This document shows, one piece after another, positions 1 through 8,250 of a stretch of 64,000 nt of DNA. Below the pieces are notes generated by a model, which did no database searches, was not told the DNA's origin, and worked only from the letters and a program-made list of their open reading frames with translations. Each line of letters begins with the position of its first letter. Within the stretch, counting starts at the first letter, position 1. The position numbers and the translations under genes were made by a program. Source of the DNA: Modestobacter marinus (GTDB taxonomy: Bacteria; Actinomycetota; Actinomycetes; Mycobacteriales; Geodermatophilaceae); contig NZ_JAAMPA010000001.1 of NCBI RefSeq assembly GCF_011758655.1, positions 1,426,001 to 1,490,000 of the forward strand. The letters run 5' to 3'.

Positions 1-2
1 GG

Positions 3-449
3 GTCAACCAGTGGGCCAACGCCTACGTGGCCAACGAGGGGATCATCGAGGGCCAGGCGGCCAGCACCACCCGGTACCGGCACGCGATCGGGGCCGACCC
101 GGTGAGGGTCTTCGCCGACGTGCACGTCAAGCACGGGGCGCACGCCATCGTCGCCGACCGCACGCTGGCCGAGCAGACCGAGGACGCCGAGTTCTTCGAC
201 GCCGACGTCCTGATCGCCACCGGCTCGCGCACCGGGCACCCGACGTCGGTGGCCGAGGTCGTGGGCATCCGCGACCACACCCAGCTCCCCGTGGTCATCG
301 GCAGCGGCATCGACCCGACCAACGTCGGTCCGCTGCTCGCCGAGTGCGACGGCGCGATCGTCGCCTCCGCCGCCAAGGAGAACAGCCGCTGGTGGGGCCG
401 GGTCGACCCGGAGAAGGTGCGCGCCGTCGCCCGGGCCGCCGGCCGGTGA
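3..449 (+). CDS. BtpA/SgcQ family protein, 5' end outside window
   Basis: This is the C-terminal part of a BtpA/SgcQ-family TIM-barrel protein; the reading frame is open from base 3 and the start lies upstream of the window. The visible part carries the family-like stretches DVHVKHGAH, GSRTGHPTS and VIGSGIDPTNV near the barrel C-terminus. BtpA was named for photosystem I biogenesis in cyanobacteria, while SgcQ sits in a sugar locus of enteric bacteria. The sugar kinase and ABC importer downstream favour a carbohydrate role here, which is inference. The stop overlaps the next gene's GTG start (GTGA at 446-449), so the two are probably translationally coupled. Confidence 0.75.
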   Translation, partial: VNQWANAYVANEGIIEGQAASTTRYRHAIGADPVRVFADVHVKHGAHAIVADRTLAEQTEDAEFFDADVLIATGSRTGHPTSVAEVVGIRDHTQLPVVIGSGIDPTNVGPLLAECDGAIVASAAKENSRWWGRVDPEKVRAVARAAGR

Positions 450-1336
450 TCGTCTTCTGCGGGTACGCCAACCTCGACGTGGTCGGCCGGGTGCCCCACG
501 TGCCGCGTCCCGACGAGCGGGTGCACGCCGTCACCGTGGAGCACCTCCCGGGCGGGATGGCCGCCAACGCCGCCGTCGCCGCGGCCCGCGCCGGTGCCCA
601 GGTCGCCTTCGCCGGCGTGGTCGGCGACGACCCGCTGTCGGCCCGGTTCCTCGCCGAGCTCGCCGCGGAGGGCATCGACACCGGGTGGACCGACCGCACC
701 GGCTTCCTGTCCACCGCGATCGTGCTGGTGGACGGCGCCGGCCGGCGGTCGGTGGTGAGCGAGGACGACGCCCTGGGCTCTGCCCACGTGACCGCGGTCG
801 CCGACCGGCTGGCTGCCGACGGCGGGCTGCTCTACCTCGACGGCTACCGCGCGGCCGAGCTCGAGGGGGCCGCCCGGGCCGGGGTCCGCCTGGCCGTCGA
901 CCTCGACGGGTGCGACGACCCAGGCGTCGCGCTCGCTGCGATGCACGCCGCCGACCACGTCGTCGTCGGGCGCCGGCGGCTCACCGAGCTGCTGGCGGTG
1001 CCGGCTGACCAGTGGGCCGCACTCTCCCGCACCGCCGGGGTCACGCTCGTGGTCACCGACGGGGCGCGCGGCTGGTCGCTGCACCAGCCCGACGGCCCGG
1101 CGGTGGCCGGGCCGGCGCTCGAGGTCGAGGTCGTCGACGACACCGGGGCCGGCGACTGCTTCACCGGCACCTACCTGGCCGCGCTGGCGGCCGGTGCCTC
1201 CCCGTCCACCGCGGCGACCCGGGCCGGGGTCGCCGCGAGCCTGTCCTGCACCGTCCCGGGCGCCCGCGCCGCGCCGGCCCCCGACCTCGTCGACGCAGCG
1301 CTGGCCGGGACCCCGGCCGGCTCGCCTGCCACCTGA
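446..1336 (+). CDS. PfkB/ribokinase-family carbohydrate kinase
   Basis: A 296-residue kinase of the PfkB (ribokinase) family that should phosphorylate a sugar or nucleoside with ATP in the cytoplasm. The N-terminal glycine motif (GGMAANAAVAAARAGA) and the C-terminal DDTGAGDCFTG signature with the catalytic Asp and anion hole are both present, and the length is normal. I chose the GTG at 446 because it overlaps the upstream stop and gives the expected N-terminus (IVFCGYANLDVVGR). The neighbouring sugar-type importer suggests it acts on the imported substrate. The family cannot be resolved to a substrate by eye. Confidence 0.85.
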   Translation: MIVFCGYANLDVVGRVPHVPRPDERVHAVTVEHLPGGMAANAAVAAARAGAQVAFAGVVGDDPLSARFLAELAAEGIDTGWTDRTGFLSTAIVLVDGAGRRSVVSEDDALGSAHVTAVADRLAADGGLLYLDGYRAAELEGAARAGVRLAVDLDGCDDPGVALAAMHAADHVVVGRRRLTELLAVPADQWAALSRTAGVTLVVTDGARGWSLHQPDGPAVAGPALEVEVVDDTGAGDCFTGTYLAALAAGASPSTAATRAGVAASLSCTVPGARAAPAPDLVDAALAGTPAGSPAT

Positions 1337-1428
1337 CGCACCGCCCGCACCACCGCTCCGCCGCTCCCGCACCGCCGCTCCCCCGCACCGCGACCCGCAG
1401 CATCCGGTACCGCACCCAGGAGGACCCC

Positions 1429-2445
1429 ATGAAGCGACCCCTCGCCCTGGCCGCAGGCGCCTGCCTGCTCGCCCTCGCCGCCTGCGACAGCGCACCCGCG
1501 CCGTCGTCCGACGCCGGTGCGGAGACCGGCGGCAGCTCGACGGCCGGCTCGCTGCCGGAGCCCAGCGTCCAGCCGGTGGGCTGCGAGACCGACGAGCCGC
1601 TGGAGATCGGGCTGGTGACGATCAACCTGCAGGCGCTGTTCTTCAACCAGATCAACGAGGCCGCGCAGGCGATGGCCGACGAGAACGACGTCGACCTGCA
1701 GATCATCAGCGGCAACGACGACTCGGTGACCCAGGCGAACGCCATCAACACGCTGGTCGCCGACGGGGTGGACGCGGTGATCGTGGCCGCGGTCGACACC
1801 GAGGGCATCAAGCCCGCGATCCGGGCCGCGGACGAGGCGGGCATCCCCGTCGTGGCGGTGGACGCCATCGTCGACGACCCGGCGGTGGACGCCCAGGTCG
1901 GCACCGCGAACGCCGAGGGCGGGTCGCTGATCGGCGAGGAGCTGCTGGAGATCTCCGGCGGCGAGGGTGAGGTCGGCATCGTCAGCGCGCTGAACAGCAC
2001 CATCCAGCTGGAGCGCCAGCAGGGCTTCGAGGACGCCGTCACCGCCGGCGGGATGACCATCGGCACCGTGGTCGACGGCCGCAACATCCAGGAGAACGCC
2101 CAGGCCGCCGCCGAGAACCTGCTCACCGGCAACCCGGACCTGCAGTACGTGTACGCCACCGGTGAGCCGGCGCTCATCGGTCTGGCCGCCGCGGTCCGCA
2201 GCCAGGGCGCGCAGGACCGGGTGAGCGCCGTCGGCTGGGACCTCTCCGACCCTGCCGTCGAGGGTCTGGAGGAGGGCTGGATCGCCGGCGTCGTCCAGCA
2301 GAACACCTTCGAGTTCGGCTACCAGGCGATGGCCGCGGCGATCGACCTGGCCTGCGGCAACCCGGTGGAGCAGGAGAACCCGGTCGACATCCAGATCGTC
2401 ACGCCGGAGAACGTCTCCGACTACCTGTACTACCTGGAGGGCTGA
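1429..2445 (+). CDS. Sugar ABC transporter substrate-binding lipoprotein
   Basis: A 338-residue periplasmic-binding-protein type 1 (RbsB-like) lipoprotein. The N-terminus MKRPLALAAGACLLALAAC is a lipoprotein signal peptide with a lipobox ending at Cys19, so the mature protein should be anchored outside the membrane. The two-lobe fold is suggested by stretches such as LVADGVDAVIVAAVDTEGIKPAIRAAD and by LLTGNPDLQYVYATGEPALIG. The ATG at 1429 follows an AGGAGG ribosome site at about 1418-1423. The ATPase and permease follow directly, so this is the recognition subunit of one importer. The ligand is unknown; a pentose, a polyol or a related lactone are possibilities. Confidence 0.88.
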   Translation: MKRPLALAAGACLLALAACDSAPAPSSDAGAETGGSSTAGSLPEPSVQPVGCETDEPLEIGLVTINLQALFFNQINEAAQAMADENDVDLQIISGNDDSVTQANAINTLVADGVDAVIVAAVDTEGIKPAIRAADEAGIPVVAVDAIVDDPAVDAQVGTANAEGGSLIGEELLEISGGEGEVGIVSALNSTIQLERQQGFEDAVTAGGMTIGTVVDGRNIQENAQAAAENLLTGNPDLQYVYATGEPALIGLAAAVRSQGAQDRVSAVGWDLSDPAVEGLEEGWIAGVVQQNTFEFGYQAMAAAIDLACGNPVEQENPVDIQIVTPENVSDYLYYLEG

Positions 2446-2448
2446 CGC

Positions 2449-3210
2449 GTGGCTGACGAGACCGGGGACCTCCTCGTCGAACTCGAGGGCATCACCAAGT
2501 CCTACGGACCGGTGAGGTCACTGCGCGGGGTCGACCTCACCCTGCGTCGCGGGGAGGTCCTCGGCCTCGTCGGCGACAACGGTGCCGGCAAGTCCACGCT
2601 GATGAAGGTGCTGGCCGGCGCCGTGCAGCACGACGCCGGGGAGATCCGGGTGCACGGCCGGCCGGTGCGCTTCAGCAACCCCTCGGCCGCACAGGACGAG
2701 AAGATCGGCATCGTCTACCAGGACCTGGCGCTCTGCGACACCCTCGACGTCGCCAGCAACCTGTTCCTCGGCCGGGAGCCCCGCACGGGCCCGTTCATCG
2801 ACCGGAAGGCGATGCACGAGCGGGCCGCGCAGATCCTCGCCGACCTGCACGTCAAGGTGACCAGCACCCACCAGGAGATCGGGACCCTCTCCGGCGGCCA
2901 GCGGCAGACGGTCGCCATCGCCCGCGCGGTGTCCTTCGCCCCCGACGTGCTCATCCTCGACGAGCCGACCGCCGCGCTCGCCGTCGCCGAGGTCGAGTCG
3001 GTCCTGCGGCTGATCACCGACGTCGCGCGTCGCGGGGTCGGGGTCATCCTGATCACCCACCGCCTGCAGGACCTCTTCCGCGTCTGCGACCGGATCACCG
3101 TCATGTACGAGGGGCAGAGCGTCGACGACGCGCTCATCAAGGACCTCGACATCGAGAAGCTCGTCGGTCTCATCACCCGTTCCGCCCCCGGGCAGGAGGC
3201 AGTCGCATGA
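2449..3210 (+). CDS. Sugar ABC transporter ATP-binding protein
   Basis: A 253-residue ABC ATPase with one nucleotide-binding domain. Walker A is GDNGAGKS, the signature is LSGGQRQ and Walker B is VLILDEPTAAL. Classic ribose or arabinose importers use a double-length ATPase; this half-size form is the FrcA-like arrangement and presumably dimerises. The GTG start is 4 bases after the binding-protein stop, and the stop overlaps the permease start (ATGA at 3207-3210), so expression is coupled. It powers uptake of the unknown substrate of this operon. Confidence 0.88.
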   Translation: MADETGDLLVELEGITKSYGPVRSLRGVDLTLRRGEVLGLVGDNGAGKSTLMKVLAGAVQHDAGEIRVHGRPVRFSNPSAAQDEKIGIVYQDLALCDTLDVASNLFLGREPRTGPFIDRKAMHERAAQILADLHVKVTSTHQEIGTLSGGQRQTVAIARAVSFAPDVLILDEPTAALAVAEVESVLRLITDVARRGVGVILITHRLQDLFRVCDRITVMYEGQSVDDALIKDLDIEKLVGLITRSAPGQEAVA

Positions 3211-4241
3211 CCACCCTCACGACCACCACCGCACCGCCCGGGGACCCGGCCACCCGCCTGGCCCGACAGCAGTCCTGGTGGCAGCGGGTGAACAAGGCGA
3301 CGCTGGTCATGGCCGGGGTCACCCTGGCCGTCTGCGTCTTCTTCGCCGTCGCCTCGGACGCCTTCCTGACCTTCGCGAACATCTCCAACGTGGCCACCCA
3401 GGTGGCGCCGGTGGTGATCATCGGGGTGGCCATGACGTTCGTGATCACCGCCGGCCAGATCGACCTGTCGGTCGGCTCGATCGTCGCCTTCGTGTCCGCG
3501 GTCTCCGCCCAGCTGCTGGCGACCGGCTGGGACTCCTCGCTCGTGCTGATCGCCGGGGTGCTCATGGGCGCCGGATGGGGCCTGCTGAACGGCTGGTTCA
3601 CCGCCTACGCCGGGATCCCGGCCTTCATCGTCACGCTGGCGACCCTGTCGGTGATCCGGGGCATCGCGCTGCTGACCACCGAGGGCTTCTCGGTGCCGAT
3701 CGAGCGCTCGACGTTCGTCGCGCAGCTGGGGACGGCGCGCTGGCTCGGCTTCTCCAGCAGCGCCTGGATCGCCCTGGCGTGCGTCGTCCTCGGGATCGTG
3801 GTGCTGCACCGGACCCGCTTCGGTCAGTACGTCATCGGCATCGGCTCGGCCGAGGAGTCCGTCCGCCGGGCCGGGGTGAACGTGCGGCGGATCAAGATGC
3901 TGGCGCTGTGCCTGAGCGGTCTCGCCGCCGGGGTGGCCGGCCTCCTGATCGCCGCCCGGCTCGGCTCGGGCTCGGCGAACTCCGCGCAGGGCTTCGAGCT
4001 CACGGTCATCGCCGCGGTCGTCATCGGTGGGACCAGCCTCTTCGGCGGGCGCGGGACGGTGGTGGGGACGCTGATCGGGGCGATCCTGACCGGCGTCATC
4101 GCCAACGGGCTCACGCTCATGGGGGTCAGCCCGTTCCTGACGCCGATCATCACCGGGACGGTGCTGCTGGCCGTGATCTGGGTGAACCTGCGCGGCAAGG
4201 ACATCGGCGGCGCGCTGCGCGGCCTGGTGGGCGGCCGGTGA
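3207..4241 (+). CDS. Sugar ABC transporter permease
   Basis: A 344-residue inner-membrane permease of the RbsC/BPD_transp_2 type with roughly eight to ten hydrophobic segments. The family-typical stretch ITAGQIDLSVGSIVAF follows the second membrane segment, and the cytoplasmic loop AEESVRRAGVNVRRIKM matches the coupling region that contacts the ATPase. The start overlaps the ATPase stop, and the stop overlaps the GTG start of the next gene at 4238. It forms the translocation channel with the two preceding gene products. Confidence 0.88.
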   Translation: MTTLTTTTAPPGDPATRLARQQSWWQRVNKATLVMAGVTLAVCVFFAVASDAFLTFANISNVATQVAPVVIIGVAMTFVITAGQIDLSVGSIVAFVSAVSAQLLATGWDSSLVLIAGVLMGAGWGLLNGWFTAYAGIPAFIVTLATLSVIRGIALLTTEGFSVPIERSTFVAQLGTARWLGFSSSAWIALACVVLGIVVLHRTRFGQYVIGIGSAEESVRRAGVNVRRIKMLALCLSGLAAGVAGLLIAARLGSGSANSAQGFELTVIAAVVIGGTSLFGGRGTVVGTLIGAILTGVIANGLTLMGVSPFLTPIITGTVLLAVIWVNLRGKDIGGALRGLVGGR

Positions 4242-5275
4242 GCACGGTCCGCACGGTCCTCGGGGACGTCGACTCGGCCGACCTGGGCGTGGTGCTCCCC
4301 CACGAGCACCTGGTCAACGACAACACCGTCGCCTTCCGCCCGGCGGCCGACCCCCGGCTGCGGCAGCTGCTGGACGCGCCGGTGTCGGCGGACCTGGCCT
4401 GGCTGCTGGCCGACCACCCCTACGAGAACGCCGACAACTGCCGGCTGGACGACCTCGACGCGATCGCCGCGGACCTCCATGCGTTCGCCGCCGTCGGCGG
4501 GCGGACCGTCGTCGACCTGACCCCACCGGGGATCGGCCGGGACCCCCAGCGGCTGCGCGCGCTGTCCGAGCGCACCGGTGTGCAGGTGGTCATGGGCTCG
4601 GGCTGGTACCTGCAGGCCAGCCACCCGGCGCACCTGGCGACCTCCACGCCCGACGAGCTGGCCGACGAGCTGGTGGCCGAGTTCGACCCCTCGCACGGCC
4701 TCCGCCCCGGCGTCATCGGCGAGATCGGGGTCTCCCCCGCCTTCACCGACGACGAGCGGACCGCGCTGCGAGCCGCCTGCCGGGCGCAGCGCGAGGTCGG
4801 TGTGCCGATGTTCGTGCACCTCCCCGGCTGGCTGCGGCGCGCCCACGAGGTGCTCGACGTCGTGCTGGACGAGGAGGGGGTCGACCCGGCCGCCGTCGTC
4901 CTGTGCCACATGGACCCCTCCGGCGGGGACCCCGACCACCAACGGTCGGTGGCCGCCCGGGGCACGTTCCTGGAGTTCGACATGGTGGGCATGCCCTTCG
5001 ACTTCCCCGGGGAGGGCCGGTCGCCGTCCCCGGCGGAGACCACCGCCGCCGTCGTGGCCCTGGTGCAGGCCGGGCACGGCTCCCGGGTCCTGCTCTCGCA
5101 CGACCTGTTCCTCAAGGCGATGCTCAGCCGCTTCGGCGGCAACGGGCTGGCCTACGTCCCCGTCGTCTTCGCCGACCGGCTGCGCGCAGCCGGCCTCGCC
5201 GAGGACGTGGTGACCGCACTCATGACCGACAACCCGCGGACGTTGTTCGACGGCGCCGCACGGAAGGAACGCTGA
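4238..5275 (+). CDS. Phosphotriesterase-family metal-dependent hydrolase
   Basis: A 345-residue amidohydrolase of the phosphotriesterase (PTE/Php, cog1735) family. A full binuclear metal site can be traced: the HEH of VVLPHEHL, a bridging Glu in VIGEIGVSP where true PTE has carboxylated Lys, His in MFVHLPGW, His in VLCHMDPSGGD and Asp in LLSHDLFLK. Some relatives hydrolyse sugar lactones or phosphorylated sugar lactones, which would suit a sugar operon next to a PfkB kinase; that substrate is inference. The GTG at 4238 overlaps the permease stop. It is probably cytoplasmic, since no signal peptide is visible. Confidence 0.82.
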   Translation: MSTVRTVLGDVDSADLGVVLPHEHLVNDNTVAFRPAADPRLRQLLDAPVSADLAWLLADHPYENADNCRLDDLDAIAADLHAFAAVGGRTVVDLTPPGIGRDPQRLRALSERTGVQVVMGSGWYLQASHPAHLATSTPDELADELVAEFDPSHGLRPGVIGEIGVSPAFTDDERTALRAACRAQREVGVPMFVHLPGWLRRAHEVLDVVLDEEGVDPAAVVLCHMDPSGGDPDHQRSVAARGTFLEFDMVGMPFDFPGEGRSPSPAETTAAVVALVQAGHGSRVLLSHDLFLKAMLSRFGGNGLAYVPVVFADRLRAAGLAEDVVTALMTDNPRTLFDGAARKER

Positions 5276-5278
5276 CCG

Positions 5279-6028
5279 ATGGCCCGGATACTGATCGCCG
5301 GTGAGAGCTGGATGACCACCTCCACGCACGTCAAGGGGGTCGACGAGTTCTCCGTGCACTCCTACGTGGAGGGCGTCGGACCGCTGCGGGACGCGCTCAC
5401 CGGCCGTGGCCACGTGGTGGAGCACCTGCCGGCACACCTCGTGCCGACGCGGTTCCCGGGGGACGCCGCCGCGCTGGCCGCCTACGACCTCGTGGTGCTC
5501 TCCGACATCGGCGCCAACTCCATCCAGCTGTCGCCCCAGGTCTTCGAGCGGTTCCAGCCCGGCGAGGACCGCCTCGCGGCGCTGCGCGACTGGGTGGGCG
5601 ACGGCGGGGCGCTGCTGATGATCGGCGGCTACCTGTCCTTCAGCGGGTTCCAGGCGCGGGCGGCGTTCCGGCAGACGGCGATCGCCGACGTCCTCCCGGT
5701 GACGATGCTGGCCGAGGACGACCGGGTGGAGAGCCCGGCCGGTGTCGTGCCCACCGTGGTCGACGCCGGCCACGCCGCGCTGGGCGGAGCCGGCGCCGAG
5801 TGGCCCGGGCTGCTCGGCTACAACCGGGTGGTCGCGAGGGGCGGTGCCGAGGTGCCGGTCCTGGTGGGGGAGGACCCCCTGGTCGCGCTGGCCCCCTTCG
5901 GCGCCGGCCGGGCCGGGGTCTTCACCTCCGACTGCTCGCCGCACTGGGCGCCGCCGGCCTTCTGCGAGGAGTGGCCGGGTTACGCGGCCCTCTTCGACGG
6001 CCTGGTGCGCTGGCTGGTCCGCGGGTGA
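5279..6028 (+). CDS. GATase1-like (STM3548-type) protein
   Basis: A 249-residue protein of the class I glutamine-amidotransferase-like fold, resembling the STM3548 group through SDIGANSIQLSP and the C-terminal VFTSDCSPHWAPP. The nucleophile elbow that carries Cys in true glutaminases is not evident, so a different hydrolytic or binding role is likely. It starts with ATG 3 bases after the PTE-family stop, and its stop overlaps the start of the TenA-like gene. Its presence in this operon implies a step in the same catabolic route. I cannot name the reaction. Confidence 0.7.
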   Translation: MARILIAGESWMTTSTHVKGVDEFSVHSYVEGVGPLRDALTGRGHVVEHLPAHLVPTRFPGDAAALAAYDLVVLSDIGANSIQLSPQVFERFQPGEDRLAALRDWVGDGGALLMIGGYLSFSGFQARAAFRQTAIADVLPVTMLAEDDRVESPAGVVPTVVDAGHAALGGAGAEWPGLLGYNRVVARGGAEVPVLVGEDPLVALAPFGAGRAGVFTSDCSPHWAPPAFCEEWPGYAALFDGLVRWLVRG

Positions 6029-6660
6029 CCGGCGGCCGCTCGGCACGGCTGGTCGAGCGGCACGCCGCGCTGCTGGACCGGGCCTGCGACGTCCGGTTCG
6101 TCCGGGAGGCGACGGCGGGCACGCTCGCCGCCGGCGACTTCGCCCGGTACCTGCTGGTCGAGGAGGCGTTCGTGCTGACCGCGAGCCGGGTCCTCGGCCG
6201 GGTCGTGTGGGAGTCGGACGGGTGGGCGGAGCTCCTGCCGTCGGCCCGGTCGCTCACCAACCTCGTCACCGAGCAGCGTGACTACTTCGCGGGACTGCGC
6301 CACCGCTGGCCGGTCGAGGACGCACCGGCGACGCTCGCGCGCGCCCAGGTGCTCTCCGAGGTGGTGCTGCGGCAGGTGACCGAGTCCGGCCGGCCGGCCG
6401 CGCTCACCGGGATGCTGGCCGCCGAGACGATGTACGCCCGCTGGTGCACCGCGGCGGCTGCGCAGCCGGCCGACCGGGACCCCGACCTACAGGCGTGGAT
6501 CGACCTGCACGCCGAGCCCGCCTTCCTGGGGCAGGTGGCGGCGCTGCGCGCCGACGTCGACGCCCTCCCGACGGAGCTGGCCGACGACGCCGCCCTGGAC
6601 CGGTGGTACGCCGCGGTGCTGGAGGCGGAGATCGCCTTCCACGACGCCGTCCACGGCTGA
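6025..6660 (+). CDS. TenA-family protein, Glu-type
   Basis: A 211-residue all-helical protein of the TenA/THI-4 family. TenA enzymes hydrolyse thiamin breakdown products such as aminopyrimidines. In TenA_C proteins a catalytic Cys lies in a helix; here the matching stretch reads LAAETMYARW, with Glu in place of Cys, as in the TenA_E subgroup. The late acidic residue (VLEAEIAFHDAV) is retained. The GTG at 6025 overlaps the previous stop. It is the last gene of the operon and is followed at once by a perfect palindrome. Whether it acts on thiamin-related compounds or on the operon's own substrate is unknown. Confidence 0.75.
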   Translation: MTGGRSARLVERHAALLDRACDVRFVREATAGTLAAGDFARYLLVEEAFVLTASRVLGRVVWESDGWAELLPSARSLTNLVTEQRDYFAGLRHRWPVEDAPATLARAQVLSEVVLRQVTESGRPAALTGMLAAETMYARWCTAAAAQPADRDPDLQAWIDLHAEPAFLGQVAALRADVDALPTELADDAALDRWYAAVLEAEIAFHDAVHG

Positions 6661-6661
6661 G

Positions 6662-6695
6662 CCGGGTCCCGGTTCCACGTGGAACCGGGACCCGG
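6662..6695. terminator. 34-bp perfect palindrome after the first operon
   Basis: Two 17-base arms meet without a spacer, with the centre between 6678 and 6679. The core is GTTCCACGTGGAAC at 6672-6685. It begins one base after the stop of the TenA-like gene and could form a terminator stem. The core is also one of five copies of a recurring motif, so it may be a protein-binding site instead of, or as well as, a terminator. Confidence 0.6.
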
Positions 6696-6729
6696 GGGCA
6701 GGATGGGGCCGACGGCGAGGAGGCCCGAC

Positions 6730-7671
6730 GTGAACGAGTTCGACCTGGTGCTGCCGACGGCGGTCGACGTCCGCGAGGTGGGGATGCGGGACGGTCTCCA
6801 GCTCGAGGACCCGGTCCCCCTGGCCGGCAAGCTGGCCATGCTCGAGGCCCTGGTGGCCACCGGGGTGCGGCGGATCGAGGTGACCTCGTTCGTCTCGCCG
6901 AAGGCGGTGCCGGCCCTCGCCGACGCCGACCAGGTCGCCGCCGAGCTGCACCGCTTCGACGGGGTGCACTTCTCCGCCCTGGTGGCCAACCCCCGGGGGG
7001 CGGTCCGTGCGGTCGACGCCGGCATCGCGCACCTGGAGTACGTGGTCTCCGCCGACGACTCGCACAGCCGGGCGAACGCCGGCCGTTCCACCGCCGAGGC
7101 CGTCGCCGCGGTCGGGGAGATCGCCGAGCTCGCCCACGGCGCCGGCGGCTCCCTGGAGGTCATCGTCGCCACCGCCTGGGACTGCCCGTTCGACGGGCGG
7201 ACGCCGGTGGCCCGCACCGTCGACGTCACCCGGGCGGCGGTCACCGCCGGCGCCGACCAGCTCTGCCTGGGCGACACGATCGGCACCACCACCCCGGCCC
7301 GCGTCGTGCGGCTGCTCGACGAGGTGCGCCGGGCCTGCCCGGGGGTGCCGCTGGGCGTGCACTTCCACGACACCCGCGGCACCGGCCAGGCCAACGCCCT
7401 GGCCGCCCTGCAGGCCGGGGTCACCCAGCTCGACGCCTCCGTCGGCGGCCTGGGCGGCTGCCCGTTCGCGCCCGGCGCCAGCGGCAACATCGCCACCGAG
7501 GAGCTCGTCTACTGGCTGGCCGACGCCGACGTGGCGACCGGCATCGACCTGGACGCCGTCCTCGCCGCGGCCGCGGTCACCGAGCGCGCCGTCGGCCACG
7601 AGCTGCCCAGCTCGCTGTACCGGGCAGGCGGTCGCAACGAGCCCCGCGGCCCGGTCCTGGCCGGTGGGTGA
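6730..7671 (+). CDS. Hydroxymethylglutaryl-CoA lyase-like enzyme
   Basis: A 313-residue HMGL-like TIM-barrel enzyme. It carries VREVGMRDGLQ (metal-binding Asp and catalytic Arg), the HxH pair in GVHFHDTRGTGQANALAALQ and the loop GGLGGCPFAPGASGN with the catalytic Cys. HMG-CoA lyase splits 3-hydroxy-3-methylglutaryl-CoA to acetoacetate and acetyl-CoA in leucine catabolism. Without other leucine genes nearby a related acyl-CoA lyase is possible. I chose GTG 6730 because GAGGAGG lies at about 6717-6723; a longer frame from 6679 would begin inside the palindrome. Confidence 0.85.
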   Translation: MNEFDLVLPTAVDVREVGMRDGLQLEDPVPLAGKLAMLEALVATGVRRIEVTSFVSPKAVPALADADQVAAELHRFDGVHFSALVANPRGAVRAVDAGIAHLEYVVSADDSHSRANAGRSTAEAVAAVGEIAELAHGAGGSLEVIVATAWDCPFDGRTPVARTVDVTRAAVTAGADQLCLGDTIGTTTPARVVRLLDEVRRACPGVPLGVHFHDTRGTGQANALAALQAGVTQLDASVGGLGGCPFAPGASGNIATEELVYWLADADVATGIDLDAVLAAAAVTERAVGHELPSSLYRAGGRNEPRGPVLAGG

Positions 7672-7718
7672 CCGGCCGCACCGTGCCTCATCGGGTCGCG
7701 CGTGATGGGATCGACGGC

Positions 7719-8243
7719 GTGAACCCAGCAGCGGACGTCCCCCCGGCAGTGGTCGACCCCGCGGTGATGCGGGACGTGCTGGGGCACTTCGTCTCCGGCG
7801 TCACCGTGGTGACGGCGATGGCCGCCGACGGCCCGGTGGGCTTCACCTGCCAGTCGTTCAGCTCGCTGTCCCTGGACCCGCCGCTGGTCGCCTTCGCCCC
7901 GGCCCGCACCTCGCGCACCTGGCCGCAGCTGCGGGAGGCCGGCCGGTTCTGCGTCAACGTGCTCGCCGACTCCCAGAGCGGCCTGTCCCGGCAGTTCGCC
8001 CGCTCGGGCGCCGACAAGTACGCCGGGGTGCAGTGGTCGCCCAGCCCGCACGGCTCCCCCGTGCTCGCCGACGTCGTCGCCTGGATCGACAGCGAGCTGT
8101 GGGCCGAGTACGACGGCGGTGACCACACCATCGTCGTCGCCCGGGTGCTGGACCTCGGCGCCGACGCCTCGCGCACGCCGCTGCTCTTCCACCGCGGCGC
8201 CTACGGCCTCCAGCAGGCCCGGCTGGAGCCCGAGGAGCGCTGA
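7719..8243 (+). CDS. Flavin reductase-like FMN-binding protein
   Basis: A 174-residue flavin-reductase-domain (split-barrel FMN-binding) protein. Typical stretches are LGHFVSGVTVVTAM, VGFTCQSFSSLSLDPPLVAF, FCVNVLADSQ and LLFHRGAYG. Relatives supply reduced flavin to two-component monooxygenases, using NAD(P)H. No partner oxygenase is adjacent. The GTG at 7719 gives a normal N-terminus; a start at ATG 7768 is possible. It is convergent with the LOV phosphatase gene, with 7 bases between stops. Confidence 0.85.
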   Translation: MNPAADVPPAVVDPAVMRDVLGHFVSGVTVVTAMAADGPVGFTCQSFSSLSLDPPLVAFAPARTSRTWPQLREAGRFCVNVLADSQSGLSRQFARSGADKYAGVQWSPSPHGSPVLADVVAWIDSELWAEYDGGDHTIVVARVLDLGADASRTPLLFHRGAYGLQQARLEPEER

Positions 8244-8250
8244 GCCCCGC

